From Collinsella aerofaciens (lineage in GTDB: Bacteria > Actinomycetota > Coriobacteriia > Coriobacteriales > Coriobacteriaceae), in NCBI RefSeq assembly GCF_015558785.1, contig NZ_JADMOP010000001.1, positions 1-64,000 of the forward strand: DNA of 64,000 nucleotides, given 5' to 3'. Below are positions 19,995-28,722 of the stretch, piece after piece. Made by a program: the position numbers and the translations under genes. Under the pieces are notes generated by a model. The model searched no databases, had not been told where the DNA came from, and worked only from the letters and a program-made list of their open reading frames with translations. Within the stretch, counting starts at the first letter, position 1. Each line of letters starts with the position of its first letter.

Positions 19995-20939
19995 ATGCCC
20001 GCGCTTATCACCCATCATCTGTTTGGCGAGGAAAGCATCGACCGTCTTCCGCAGGGCGTCATCACGTCCGATGAAGAGCGCATTGCCTTTATCTTGGGCA
20101 ACCAAGGCCCCGACCCGTTTTTCTTTCACATTCTGACACCGCGTGTTTCCGACTGCACGCTGCTGGCGCAGGTCATGCATCGGTCGCGCATGTCTCGTCA
20201 GTTTGCGTGCCTGCGCGACGGCGTGTCGCATCTGCTGCCGCGCGACGCCAGCTTGGGTCGTGCCTTTGCGCTGGGCCTGCTGTCTCATTACGTGCTCGAC
20301 CGCAACGCTCATCCCTTTGTCTATGAGCAGCAGTTTGGCATTGTCGAGTCCGATTCAGAGCTTGAGGATTCGAGCAGTCAGGTCCATGCCGTGATCGAGA
20401 GCGACCTGGATGTGCTGATGCTGCAGCTTAAACGCGATGGCGCTACGGTTGACGATTACCCGCCGGCGGGCGAGATCGTCACCACTGATCGCATCAATCG
20501 CGTGGCCGGCGTGCTGATGAGCTATGTTGCCGGACGCGTGTACGGCATTGACATTCCGGCGGGGGAGTACGGTGCTGCCGTTGCCAATATGCAGCGACTT
20601 TACCGCGCGATTGAGCCGGCCGGCTCCGCAAAGACGCGCGCGATCTCGCTGGTTGAGGGCTTGGTGCACGATTACTCGCTGCTCGACGGCCTTGCTCATC
20701 GCGTGACGACGGAGTTGCCCGAGCGCACCGGTAACCTGGGCCATCTGACATGGAAGAATCCCTTTACCGACGAGGTCTCGAACGAGAGTTTCCCCGAGGT
20801 CTTTGATCGCGCGCTGGGCGATTACGAGTGCACGGTCGCACGTTTTATCGAGACCGGTGACATGGATGCCGTGACCAGTCACGTCAACTACAGCGGTCGC
20901 GTGCTCAATGCCGATGAGGAGTTCGACCGCGAGGAATAG
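19995..20939 (+). CDS. Zinc-dependent phospholipase C-like protein
   Basis: A 314-aa protein with His-rich motifs of the zinc-dependent phospholipase C/S1-P1 nuclease type: THHLFGE at the N-terminus, GPDPFFF, and LLSHYVLDRNAHPF around residues 90-105. There is no signal peptide, so it is probably cytoplasmic; many anaerobes have such intracellular homologues of unknown substrate. ATG at 19995 follows AAAGGA; the upstream ATG at 19965 has no site. It follows the regulator of pair 1 by about 90 bases in the same direction. Confidence 0.75.
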   Translation: MPALITHHLFGEESIDRLPQGVITSDEERIAFILGNQGPDPFFFHILTPRVSDCTLLAQVMHRSRMSRQFACLRDGVSHLLPRDASLGRAFALGLLSHYVLDRNAHPFVYEQQFGIVESDSELEDSSSQVHAVIESDLDVLMLQLKRDGATVDDYPPAGEIVTTDRINRVAGVLMSYVAGRVYGIDIPAGEYGAAVANMQRLYRAIEPAGSAKTRAISLVEGLVHDYSLLDGLAHRVTTELPERTGNLGHLTWKNPFTDEVSNESFPEVFDRALGDYECTVARFIETGDMDAVTSHVNYSGRVLNADEEFDREE

Positions 20940-21040
20940 GGCCCGTGCGTGCCCCTTTGCCGAATCCTTACCGGCGGTTCTGGACAATTGGGGTACGATG
21001 AACTGACTGCATATCGGGCGAATACGAAGGGTCCCTGTCC

Positions 21041-22300
21041 ATGAAATACACCAAGCTCGAGCGTAACTGGGTTATGTATGATGTGGGCAATTCGGCCCTC
21101 GTGCTGCTCAATACCTCGGTGGTGCCCATTTACTTTAACGCCATCAATACCGGCGCTTCCTCGGCCGACCTGGTGGTCGCCTGGGGCAATGCACAGACGA
21201 TCGCCTCGCTGGTCATCGCCATGCTCATGCCCATTCTGGGCGCACTTGCCGACTACGCTGGCAACAAAATCAAGTTCTTCTTGGGCTTCTTCCTCACGGG
21301 CCTGGTTCTTTGCCTGGCGCAGGCTATCCCAATGTCCGCCATGGCATTTTTGACCGTGTACGTGCTGTGCACCATCGGCCTTAACTCTTCTATGACGTTC
21401 TACGACGCCATGCTGCCCGACGTTACCACCGACGAGCGCATGGACGCCGTGTCCAGCTCGGGTTATGCCTGGGGCTACATCGGTTCCACCGTGCCGTTCG
21501 TCATCTGCCTGGCGCTCATCATGGGTGGCCCCGCTCTTGGCGTCCCCACCATGCTGGCAACGCGTCTGTCTTTTATCATCACTGGTGCCTGGTGGCTCAT
21601 CTTTACCCTGCCGCTCATTCACACCTATAAGCAAAAGTATGGTCGCGAGCGCGGTCCCGAGGACACCATCGGCCACATCGTTGGCGGTGTGTTCTCCGAG
21701 GTCGGACACACCATGCGCGAGATCGCCCACAACAAGACCGTGCTGGTCTACATGATTGCGTTCTTCTTCTATATCGATGGCGTCCACACGGTCATTTCCA
21801 TGGCAACCAGCTACGGATCGGCTTTGGGCATCGATTCGACCCAGCTGGTACTGGCGCTGCTCGTTACGCAGTTCGTGGCCTTTCCGTCCGCCATCATCTA
21901 CGGCAAGCTCGCCGGACGCGTGGGCACGCTCAACATGATCCTGGTGGCGGTCGCCGCCTACATGGGCATTGTGCTGTTCGCCGCGTTCTTCCTAAAGACC
22001 GCCTTTGAGTTCTGGGTGCTTGCCATTATGGTCGGCCTGTTCCAGGGCGGCGTGCAGGCGCTCAGCCGTAGCTACTTTGGTCGCATTATCCCCAAGGAAA
22101 AGTCCAACGAGTACTACGGCTTCTTTGACATCTTTGGTCGTTATGCAAGCGTCATGGGTACCTTCCTTGTGTCGGTCGTTACCTCGCTGACCGGCAACCC
22201 GTCGCTGGGCGTCCTTTCTATTGGCGTGCTGCTGATCGTTGGCTTTATGCTGCTGGTTCGCCTGTCCCGCATGACTCGGGCAGCAGAGCATGCCGCATAG
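21041..22300 (+). CDS. MFS transporter, UMF1/Atg22-like
   Basis: A 419-aa permease with about twelve helices. The start, ERNWVMYDVGNSALVLL, matches the W-x-x-Y-D-x-x-N-S signature of the UMF1 (Atg22-like) branch of the major facilitator superfamily. The start ATG at 21041 is the first in frame. Bacterial UMF1 members are little characterised; amino acid or solute efflux/uptake is possible. It is a separate unit about 100 bases after the phospholipase-like gene. Confidence 0.85.
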   Translation: MKYTKLERNWVMYDVGNSALVLLNTSVVPIYFNAINTGASSADLVVAWGNAQTIASLVIAMLMPILGALADYAGNKIKFFLGFFLTGLVLCLAQAIPMSAMAFLTVYVLCTIGLNSSMTFYDAMLPDVTTDERMDAVSSSGYAWGYIGSTVPFVICLALIMGGPALGVPTMLATRLSFIITGAWWLIFTLPLIHTYKQKYGRERGPEDTIGHIVGGVFSEVGHTMREIAHNKTVLVYMIAFFFYIDGVHTVISMATSYGSALGIDSTQLVLALLVTQFVAFPSAIIYGKLAGRVGTLNMILVAVAAYMGIVLFAAFFLKTAFEFWVLAIMVGLFQGGVQALSRSYFGRIIPKEKSNEYYGFFDIFGRYASVMGTFLVSVVTSLTGNPSLGVLSIGVLLIVGFMLLVRLSRMTRAAEHAA

Positions 22301-22414
22301 GAGCGAGCGGCTATTGTGCCTGTCCACGGTACTCTTTTGGGGTTATCCGCAATAAACATTGCGACTTGCGAGCAATGATTTGCCCAAGTGGGTATGATGG
22401 AATCAGCTAGGTCG

Positions 22415-22450
22415 CGGGGCGTCGCCTGTGTTTGGCGGCGTCCCGTTTTT
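22415..22450 (+). terminator. Terminator-like hairpin in the leader of the glycosyltransferase
   Basis: CGGGGCGTCGCC (22415-22426) pairs with GGCGGCGTCCCG (22434-22445, with two G-T pairs) and is followed by TTTTT. It ends only 21 bases before the next start codon, after 115 bases of spacer from the MFS gene. It is either the MFS terminator or an attenuator for the downstream operon. Confidence 0.7.
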
Positions 22451-22471
22451 GTGTTGCAGGGAGGGTAAGGC

Positions 22472-23659
22472 ATGAACGCCACAGTCGTGATTCCAACGTA
22501 TTGGGCGGGCGATGACGCTTGCGCAAACGCCCCTGGCACCTATGACCATTCGACGCGACTCAACGCCGACAATCCCGAACTCGACCGCTGCCTGGCCTCG
22601 CTTGAGCAGGTACGCGACATCCCGCGCATCATCCTTTTGGTGGTCTGTCCCGTTTCTGCCACAGCCGATGTGTCGCTGCGCGTGCGCGAGATTGTCGACG
22701 CGCATCCCACGCTCAAGGTCACCGTTGTCACCAACACCCAGGCCTCGCGCATCGCAGACCGGGTTGCTCAGATCGCGCCCAAGGGTTCGGGCGAGTGCGT
22801 GAGCCTGCGAGGCTACGGTGCCATCCGCAATATGGGGCTAGCCTGCGCCGCTGTGCTGGGGCATGACGCGGTTATCTTCTTGGATGACGATGAGACTGTC
22901 ATCGACGCCGACTTTATGAAGCGCGCGACCTATGCGTTGGGGCAGCAGACGCGTCAGGGCTTGCCGATCTTGGTCAAGAGCGGCTATTTCTACGATCGCG
23001 ACGGCTCGCCGCTGGCTCCCACGGACAAGGCGGGCATCTGCCATCGTTGGTGGACCAAGCGCATCGAGTTCAACCGTTGGATGAAAAAGGCGCTTTCGGG
23101 CACCCGCATCTCGCGCTCCAACTACGTGTGCGGCGGCCTGATGGCCCTGCACGCCCGCGCCTTTACGCGTGTGGCCTTTGACCCGTTTATCACCCGCGGC
23201 GAGGACTTGGATTACCTCTTTAACATGCGCATGTTTGGCTACGACGTGTGGTTCGATAACGAGTGGACCGTGCGCCATCTGCCTCCGGAGTCCGAAAAGC
23301 GCTCACCGCGCTTTATGCAGGATGTATACCGTTGGTACTACGAACGGGCCAAGTTGACATTCGCCGCGCATCAAAAGGAGCTCATTCCCGTTACGGCGGC
23401 ATCGCTCATGCCCTACCCGGGCCCGTGGATTTCGCGCGAGCTCGACGACCGCGTGCGCAAGACCGCTATGGTCCGCAGCGTGTTTACCCGCGAGCATGAG
23501 GGCTACCTGCGCATCTGGCGCCATGGTATCGGCGAGGCAAAGGCCTATGCGCGCCAAAACGCTGCAAGCTACCTGCGTTTCCAGAGCTTTTGGCCCAAGA
23601 TCATGGACGGACTTTGGCGTGACGCACAACTGATCAGTATCCTGGAGGGGGCCGAATGA
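22472..23659 (+). CDS. Glycosyltransferase, family 2-like
   Basis: A 395-aa GT-A fold protein: TVVIPTYW at the N-terminus, a DxD-type acidic motif in FLDDDETV near residue 146, and a second acidic motif in TRGEDLDYLF that often holds the catalytic base. There is no membrane helix, so it acts in the cytoplasm, perhaps on a lipid-linked or secondary-polymer acceptor. ATG at 22472 follows GGGAGGG. Its stop overlaps the start of the next kinase gene (ATGA), so the two are translationally coupled, an unusual pairing that ties the signal system to envelope glycan synthesis. Confidence 0.82.
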   Translation: MNATVVIPTYWAGDDACANAPGTYDHSTRLNADNPELDRCLASLEQVRDIPRIILLVVCPVSATADVSLRVREIVDAHPTLKVTVVTNTQASRIADRVAQIAPKGSGECVSLRGYGAIRNMGLACAAVLGHDAVIFLDDDETVIDADFMKRATYALGQQTRQGLPILVKSGYFYDRDGSPLAPTDKAGICHRWWTKRIEFNRWMKKALSGTRISRSNYVCGGLMALHARAFTRVAFDPFITRGEDLDYLFNMRMFGYDVWFDNEWTVRHLPPESEKRSPRFMQDVYRWYYERAKLTFAAHQKELIPVTAASLMPYPGPWISRELDDRVRKTAMVRSVFTREHEGYLRIWRHGIGEAKAYARQNAASYLRFQSFWPKIMDGLWRDAQLISILEGAE

Positions 23660-24999
23660 TCGACCGCCGCGCCCAGCGCGATAGTTCAATATCAATCTTT
23701 CGCATCATTGCCGTTGCCTGCGCCATTTGTGTGCTGGTGTACTTTATTTTTGCCTTGGTGACCGGTATCGAGCCGATCGCCACGGTGATTGCCTGCGCGC
23801 TGCTGTGCATCTTTCTGTGCATCTTTATCTTTTTGACGCTCAATCCCGATTCGGTGCGCTCCCAGTACACCGAGGAGACGCTCTCGGTGGCCTCGGCCAT
23901 GCTCGAGGACATTAAGGGCGGTCTGACGCAGGAGTCGGCGCGTTTGGTGTGCCGGCGCATTTTGCCCGAGACGCGCGCCATGACGGTGGCCATCACCGAC
24001 GAGGACAACGTGCTTGCCTGCGCGGGCGAGTTTGAGGAAAAACTGCTGCCCGATACTCCCATCCACACGCTTGCCACACGCTACGTTATCGAACATGGCA
24101 TCGTGCAGTCGTTCAACCGTATGGTGGATGTCGTGGGCTCGGACGGCTCGCACAACCAAGTCCCCGCCGGCATTATCGCCCCCATCAAGGTGGGCGATCG
24201 TACCGTCGGCACGCTCAAGTTCTACTACAAGACCCCGCGCGCCGTCGACCGTACCCAGTATGCGCTTGCCTCGGGCTTTGCCGAGATCTTGTCCACGCAG
24301 CTCGCCATCCACGAGCTCGAGGTGCAAAAGGAACTCACGGCGCGCGCCGAGGTGCGTGCGCTGCAGGCGCAGATTAACCCGCACTTCCTGTTCAACACGC
24401 TGAACACCATTGCATCGTTTACGCGCACCGACCCGCTGCGGGCCCGCGAACTGCTTCGTGAGTTCTCATCGTTCTATCGTGCCACGCTCGACAACTCGGG
24501 ATCGCTTATTCCGGTCTCGCGCGAGGTCGCACAGACCAAGCGCTACCTTACCTTTGAGAAGGCCCGCTTTGGCGAGGACCGCGTGCTTGCGACGTTCGAT
24601 GTGTCCGAGGACGTGGAAGATACGCTGGTGCCGGCGTTCGTGATCCAGCCGATTGTCGAGAACGCCGTACGTCATGGTATGGGCGATGACGACGCCCTGA
24701 GGATCGACGTGACCGTTCACCAAGACGGCGAGGATGCAATCTTGATTGCCGTGGCCGATAATGGCGTGGGCATGGATGAGGGTACCGCCGCCAGACTGTT
24801 TGACGAGCGTTCTGCCCGTCCCGACGCCAGCTCTCCCCAGGGTGGCGGCGCCGGTGTGGCCATGCACAATATTTCGGAGCGCATCCATCGCTTTTATGGG
24901 CCGCACTCCTATACGCGTGTCGAATCGGCGCCGGGCAAGGGCACCAAAGTGCTCCTTCATCTTGATTTGTCAGAGAGCATCTTTGACATTCAAGAGTAA
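23656..24999 (+). CDS. LytS-type sensor histidine kinase (pair 2)
   Basis: Same architecture as the kinase at 17744: two N-terminal helices (about residues 10-60), a GAF-like region, the phospho-acceptor in INPHFLFNTL near residue 245, and an ATPase domain with IVENAVRHG and GVGMD. The length is 447 aa. The start ATG overlaps the glycosyltransferase stop by four bases. It is followed by its LytTR partner. Pair 2 is clearly a duplicate of pair 1 by motif order and size, with diverged sensing regions. Confidence 0.92.
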   Translation: MIDRRAQRDSSISIFRIIAVACAICVLVYFIFALVTGIEPIATVIACALLCIFLCIFIFLTLNPDSVRSQYTEETLSVASAMLEDIKGGLTQESARLVCRRILPETRAMTVAITDEDNVLACAGEFEEKLLPDTPIHTLATRYVIEHGIVQSFNRMVDVVGSDGSHNQVPAGIIAPIKVGDRTVGTLKFYYKTPRAVDRTQYALASGFAEILSTQLAIHELEVQKELTARAEVRALQAQINPHFLFNTLNTIASFTRTDPLRARELLREFSSFYRATLDNSGSLIPVSREVAQTKRYLTFEKARFGEDRVLATFDVSEDVEDTLVPAFVIQPIVENAVRHGMGDDDALRIDVTVHQDGEDAILIAVADNGVGMDEGTAARLFDERSARPDASSPQGGGAGVAMHNISERIHRFYGPHSYTRVESAPGKGTKVLLHLDLSESIFDIQE

Positions 25000-25071
25000 A
25001 ATAAAAGGCTACGGGCTCAACGTCATGCGACGGATGCCCGGCGTAGTTAGTTGACGAAAGGTTTTATCCCT

Positions 25072-25788
25072 ATGCTGCGTGCGATGATTGTGGATGATGA
25101 GGCGCCGGCTCGCTCGGAGCTTCGCTTCCTGCTCGAGCAAACGGGCAAGATCGGCACGATCACTGAGGCGTCGAGCGTCCGCTCCGCCATCGAGATGCTT
25201 ATGGAAAGTCGCGTAGATGTCGTGTTTCTCGATATCTCGATGCCCGGTGCCTCGGGCCTGCAACTTGCCGAGGCGCTGCATAAGCTCAAAAATCCGCCGG
25301 CGATCGTGTTTGTGACTGCGTATAGTGACCATGCGGTCGAGGCATTCGACGTGGATGCCGTCGATTATCTGATGAAGCCGGTCGAGGAAGCTCGCTTGGA
25401 TCGCGCGATCGAGAAGGTCATGCAACGCACCAAGCCGGTTACGGACAGCAAGGTGACCATCGAGCGTATCCCGGTGGAAAAGGGCGGCCGCAAGGTGCTC
25501 ATTCCCGTGGACGACATTCGCTTTATCATGGCCAAGGACGATTACTCCTGCATCTATACCGTCGATGATCGCTTTTTGTCGACGACCTCGCTGGCGCAGT
25601 TTGAGGCCAAGCTCTGCGACTTTGGCTTCTTCCGTGTTCACCGCCGCTATATCGTCAACTTGGCGTGCGTCACGGATGTGGAGACGGTGCCCTCGGGCGC
25701 CATCCAGCTGGGCATTACGGGCGTCGACGAACGCGTGCCGGTTTCGCGCCGCCGCGTCGTGCCGCTCAAGAAGGCTCTGAGTCTCTAG
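25072..25788 (+). CDS. LytTR-family response regulator (pair 2)
   Basis: A receiver domain (VDDEAPARSE, FLDISMPG, LMKPVEE) fused to a LytTR DNA-binding domain (GGRKVLIP, RVHRRYIVN). The length is 238 aa. ATG at 25072 is used because GAAAGG precedes it; an earlier in-frame TTG is less likely. It is the partner of the preceding kinase and paralogous to the regulator at 19168. Confidence 0.92.
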   Translation: MLRAMIVDDEAPARSELRFLLEQTGKIGTITEASSVRSAIEMLMESRVDVVFLDISMPGASGLQLAEALHKLKNPPAIVFVTAYSDHAVEAFDVDAVDYLMKPVEEARLDRAIEKVMQRTKPVTDSKVTIERIPVEKGGRKVLIPVDDIRFIMAKDDYSCIYTVDDRFLSTTSLAQFEAKLCDFGFFRVHRRYIVNLACVTDVETVPSGAIQLGITGVDERVPVSRRRVVPLKKALSL

Positions 25789-25794
25789 CACACT

Positions 25795-25845
25795 GGCCCC
25801 GCAGCCCTGTAGACCCATCGTCTGCGGAGCCGTGGGGGCTTTTTG
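25795..25845 (+). terminator. Terminator after pair-2 regulator
   Basis: GGCCCC...GCC at 25795 onward pairs with GCCGTGGGGGC ending at 25839, followed by a T-run to 25844. The stem has bulges and a long loop. Confidence 0.65.
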
Positions 25846-25880
25846 TATATACGTCGAATCGGTTTTGCAGAAGGGATCCC

Positions 25881-26348
25881 ATGAACAGTGCAAGCGCCAA
25901 GCGCATCGACATCATCTCGGACACCCACGGCTATCTTTCGCCCGCGCTTCTGGACGAGCTCAAGGGCGCAGATCTGATCATCCACGCCGGAGACCTCACC
26001 TCAGAGATGGATTACGAGCATCTATGTACCATCGCCCCCGTGCGAGCGGTCCTAGGCAACAACGACTACTACCGCGACTACGGCCCGGATGTAGACCGTC
26101 TGGCCCTCTTCACCTACGAAGGCCTCAAATTTGCCGTAGCCCACTACCGCGAAGACCTTCCGGTGGGATCCGTAGACGTAGCCATCAACGGCCACACCCA
26201 CGTAACCAAAGAAGCCCAAGTGGGTCGTTGCTTAGTCCTCAATCCGGGTAGCGCCAGCTACCCCAGAGGCACCCGAGGCCCCACCATGGCCAGAATGCTC
26301 GTCAAAGACGGCAAGATCATAAGCACTAAGTTTATTGACCTAGAGTAA
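25881..26348 (+). CDS. YfcE/MJ0936-type metallophosphoesterase
   Basis: A compact 155-aa calcineurin-like phosphodiesterase. Metal-binding motifs in order: DIISDTHG, HAGDLT, LGNNDYY, VAHY and NGHTHV, ending with NPGSASYPR. ATG at 25881 follows GAAGGG. Homologues hydrolyse phosphodiesters such as bis-pNPP in vitro; the natural substrate is unknown. It is a single-gene unit closed by a terminator. Confidence 0.9.
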   Translation: MNSASAKRIDIISDTHGYLSPALLDELKGADLIIHAGDLTSEMDYEHLCTIAPVRAVLGNNDYYRDYGPDVDRLALFTYEGLKFAVAHYREDLPVGSVDVAINGHTHVTKEAQVGRCLVLNPGSASYPRGTRGPTMARMLVKDGKIISTKFIDLE

Positions 26349-26357
26349 TCACAACAA

Positions 26358-26387
26358 AAACGGGGGATGCAGATGCGTCCCCCCGTT
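26358..26387 (+). terminator. Terminator after the phosphoesterase
   Basis: AAACGGGGGA (26358-26367) pairs with TCCCCCCGTTT ending at 26387, with ATGC/GCAT pairing inside the loop. Confidence 0.8.
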
Positions 26388-26506
26388 TCCATTTGAGCCA
26401 AAGGCGGAAGTTCAACAAGATCCATCAGACCAACCCCGCCGAGGAGCATGCGGGCTAGCCGCGCAGCGGCGCACGCCCGCAAAACTGATTGAACAATGTG
26501 ACGGCA

Positions 26507-26650
26507 GGGAGGGTCTCCGGGGCTGAGGGCGGGGGTTAAGTTTGTCGCGAGTTCCGCACGCAAAGGAAAGCACTTAATGTGCTTTCCGTCTTGCGCAGGA
26601 CTGTAGAGCAGCAAACTCAACCCGCGCCCGCCGGCCCCGGAGACCCTCCC
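26507..26650. repeat. Long nested palindrome
   Basis: Outer arms 26507-26523 (GGGAGGGTCTCCGGGGC) and 26634-26650 pair perfectly. They continue inward over about 18 more bases with two mismatches (around 26527-26544 with 26612-26629). An inner hairpin GGAAAGCAC/GTGCTTTCC lies at 26565-26587. No gene lies in this 410-base gap. Confidence 0.75.
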
Positions 26651-26682
26651 GGAGGGACCGAAAAATTTTTTCAAAAAAGTTG

Positions 26683-26712
26683 TTGCGCGCCGGACAGACT
26701 TCTGTGTATACT
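26683..26712 (+). promoter_or_regulatory. Promoter of tRNA-Asp
   Basis: TTGCGC (26683-26688), an 18-base spacer and TATACT (26707-26712), about 47 bases before the mature tRNA start. Confidence 0.6.
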
Positions 26713-26758
26713 AATCCCCGCAGCGCACGCGAGCGGAAACAAACGCGAACGACTGCCT

Positions 26759-26836
<78 letters not shown>

Positions 26837-26844
26837 ACGCAATT

Positions 26845-26872
26845 AAAGCCACGTCTTCGGACGTGGCTTTTT
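26845..26872 (+). terminator. Terminator after tRNA-Asp
   Basis: AAAGCCACGTC, loop TTCG, GACGTGGCTTT and a short T-run: a textbook intrinsic terminator. Confidence 0.92.
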
Positions 26873-27006
26873 GCGTTTGATGCACTTTGTTTCGATAGAA
26901 CGATCGCCCTGGTGCATCTTCGCCCAGAATCCTCGCGCCTTCGGGAACGCAAGTAAAATCCAATAAGTATATCTGTCTGAACAACAGCTTTGTTGCGCAA
27001 CACCTG

Positions 27007-27035
27007 TTCAACGAGACAGGGGGTTAGGTTATACT
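27007..27035 (+). promoter_or_regulatory. Promoter of the Rrf2 gene
   Basis: TTCAAC (27007-27012), a 17-base spacer and TATACT (27030-27035). The transcript would have a leader of about 155 bases. The rest of the 359-base gap (26837-27195) shows no gene. Confidence 0.55.
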
Positions 27036-27195
27036 AAATTGCACTGTGCGCCGCATCTGATGCATTTCGCTCCAAGCGCGGCATTCAGTGGATATCCGAT
27101 TTACCATTTGGATGTCCTGGCGGTCATTTAGCGTCTCGACACAAGCTCGGCCCCGGAGCTCGTTCGAGCTGTTCGTATTCCTTGAAAGGGGAAAA

Positions 27196-27681
27196 ATGGA
27201 CATATCGAGGAAGACTGATTACGCCCTTCGTATGCTGGCGATGCTTGCCGAGGATCCAGAGTGCTTACTTTCTGTTCGCACCGCTGCCGAAGAGGTCAAT
27301 GTTCCGTATTCGTTTGCCCGCTCGATTCAGCACGGTTTGGTCCAGGCCGGTATTGTGGAGAGCCTGCGTGGCGTCCACGGTGGCATGCGTCTCAAGGTCA
27401 GTCCGGACGACGTCACTATCCGCCAGGTCGTCGAGGCCGTTCAGGGTCCTATGGTTATGAACGATTGCACCGCGCCCGATGGTGACTGTGCGCGCATGGG
27501 CGCGTGCTGCTATCATCCCCTGTGGGCCGGAGCCCAGGCGTTGATGCGCGACTACCTCGATTCCGTTTCGCTCGGCGACATCGTCGCTCACCGCCAGTTC
27601 CCGGCCGTCGATCCCAAGTTCGCCGACCGCGAAGCGTTTCCCGAGTACGCCACCTGCGCGTGCGCTTACCGGGAGGAATAG
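27196..27681 (+). CDS. Rrf2-family transcription regulator with likely Fe-S site
   Basis: A 161-aa winged-helix regulator: the DNA-binding part spans residues 1-70 (KTDYALRMLAML, then GGMRL wing) and a Cys cluster follows, C-x6-C-x5-CC (NDCTAPDGDCARMGACC), matching the position where IscR, NsrR and RsrR bind an iron-sulfur cluster. ATG at 27196 follows GAAAGGGG. It probably senses iron-sulfur status, nitric oxide or oxygen. It lies 21 bases ahead of the MutY-like gene in the same direction. Confidence 0.85.
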   Translation: MDISRKTDYALRMLAMLAEDPECLLSVRTAAEEVNVPYSFARSIQHGLVQAGIVESLRGVHGGMRLKVSPDDVTIRQVVEAVQGPMVMNDCTAPDGDCARMGACCYHPLWAGAQALMRDYLDSVSLGDIVAHRQFPAVDPKFADREAFPEYATCACAYREE

Positions 27682-27702
27682 CGCCGCATAAGGAGCATAG
27701 CC

Positions 27703-28608
27703 ATGATTCAGGACCCCTTTCGTTCGATGATTCGTTCGGAAGGGGTCCTGCGTTATCGCGACCTTCCGTGGCGCCGCACACGCGATCCGTACATCATTTG
27801 GCTTTCTGAGGTCATGCTGCAGCAAACGCAGGTGCCGCGTGTGGAGGCGCGCATGCCGGTGTGGCTCGATCGTTTTCCGACTGTGCAGGCGCTTGCCCAG
27901 GCCGCGCCTTCCGATGTTTTGGACGCTTGGCAGGGCATGGGCTACAACCGACGCGCTCTGGCGCTTCATGGGGCCGCTCAGCGCGTTGTAGAGGACTGGG
28001 ACGGGGAGTTTCCGCGTGAGACGCGTGACTTGGTCGCTCTGCCCGGCATTGGCCCGGCAACGGCGCAGGGCATCCGTTCGTTTGCGTTTGATCTTCCAGG
28101 CGTGTATCTAGAGACCAATGTGCGCACGGTCTTTTTGCATCATTTCTTTCCCGATGTGCCGGCCGTTCCCGATCGCGAGCTGGTGCCGCTGATTCAAGCC
28201 GCCTGTCCGGCGGCCCCTGGTGCGGCGGCGGATGAGATTGCGCCCTTTGCCGTGCCTCAAGACGATGCCGACACGCCGCGCGCATGGTATTACGCGTTGC
28301 TGGATTACGGCGCGTATCTTAAAAAGACGCTGCCCAATCCGTCCAGGCGGTCGGCGGGCTATAGTCGTCAGTCCAAGTTTGAGGGCTCGCGTCGCCAAAA
28401 GCGCGCCCACATTGTGCGCATGCTGCTGGCGGCGCGCGATGGACAACCGGCAGGTATTACGCTCGATGAAGCCGTTGCAGGCGTTAACGAGATGGAGACG
28501 GCAGCCGGCCGAGAGCCGGTCGAGCGCGAGCTGGTCGCAAGCATTCTTGCCGATCTGGAGCGCGAGGGCTTTTGCGGCTCCGAGGGCGATCGTTGGCTGA
28601 GTGTGTAG
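27703..28608 (+). CDS. mutY: MutY-like adenine DNA glycosylase lacking the Fe-S cluster
   Basis: A helix-hairpin-helix glycosylase that should remove adenine opposite 8-oxoguanine. LPWRRTRDPYIIWLSEVMLQ carries the catalytic Glu (SEVMLQQTQV), and LPGIGPATA is the HhH motif. In place of the usual catalytic DGNV there is ETNVRTV, with Glu for Asp. The four Cys of the [4Fe-4S] loop are absent: the stretch after LLDYGAYLKK has none. The C-terminal 8-oxoG recognition domain is short or missing (301 aa versus about 350). Cluster-less MutY clades are known; this one also differs at the Asp position, so activity should not be assumed. Confidence 0.8.
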   Translation: MIQDPFRSMIRSEGVLRYRDLPWRRTRDPYIIWLSEVMLQQTQVPRVEARMPVWLDRFPTVQALAQAAPSDVLDAWQGMGYNRRALALHGAAQRVVEDWDGEFPRETRDLVALPGIGPATAQGIRSFAFDLPGVYLETNVRTVFLHHFFPDVPAVPDRELVPLIQAACPAAPGAAADEIAPFAVPQDDADTPRAWYYALLDYGAYLKKTLPNPSRRSAGYSRQSKFEGSRRQKRAHIVRMLLAARDGQPAGITLDEAVAGVNEMETAAGREPVERELVASILADLEREGFCGSEGDRWLSV

Positions 28609-28722
28609 CTCACTCGAATCTGAAGAACGGGATTGTAAGGTTTAAATTCTCGGCATGAGGGCATCCTTAAAGCAAGGCCGCTCAAAGTCTGTGGGCGGCA
28701 TGCGTTGAAGGGAAGTACACCT

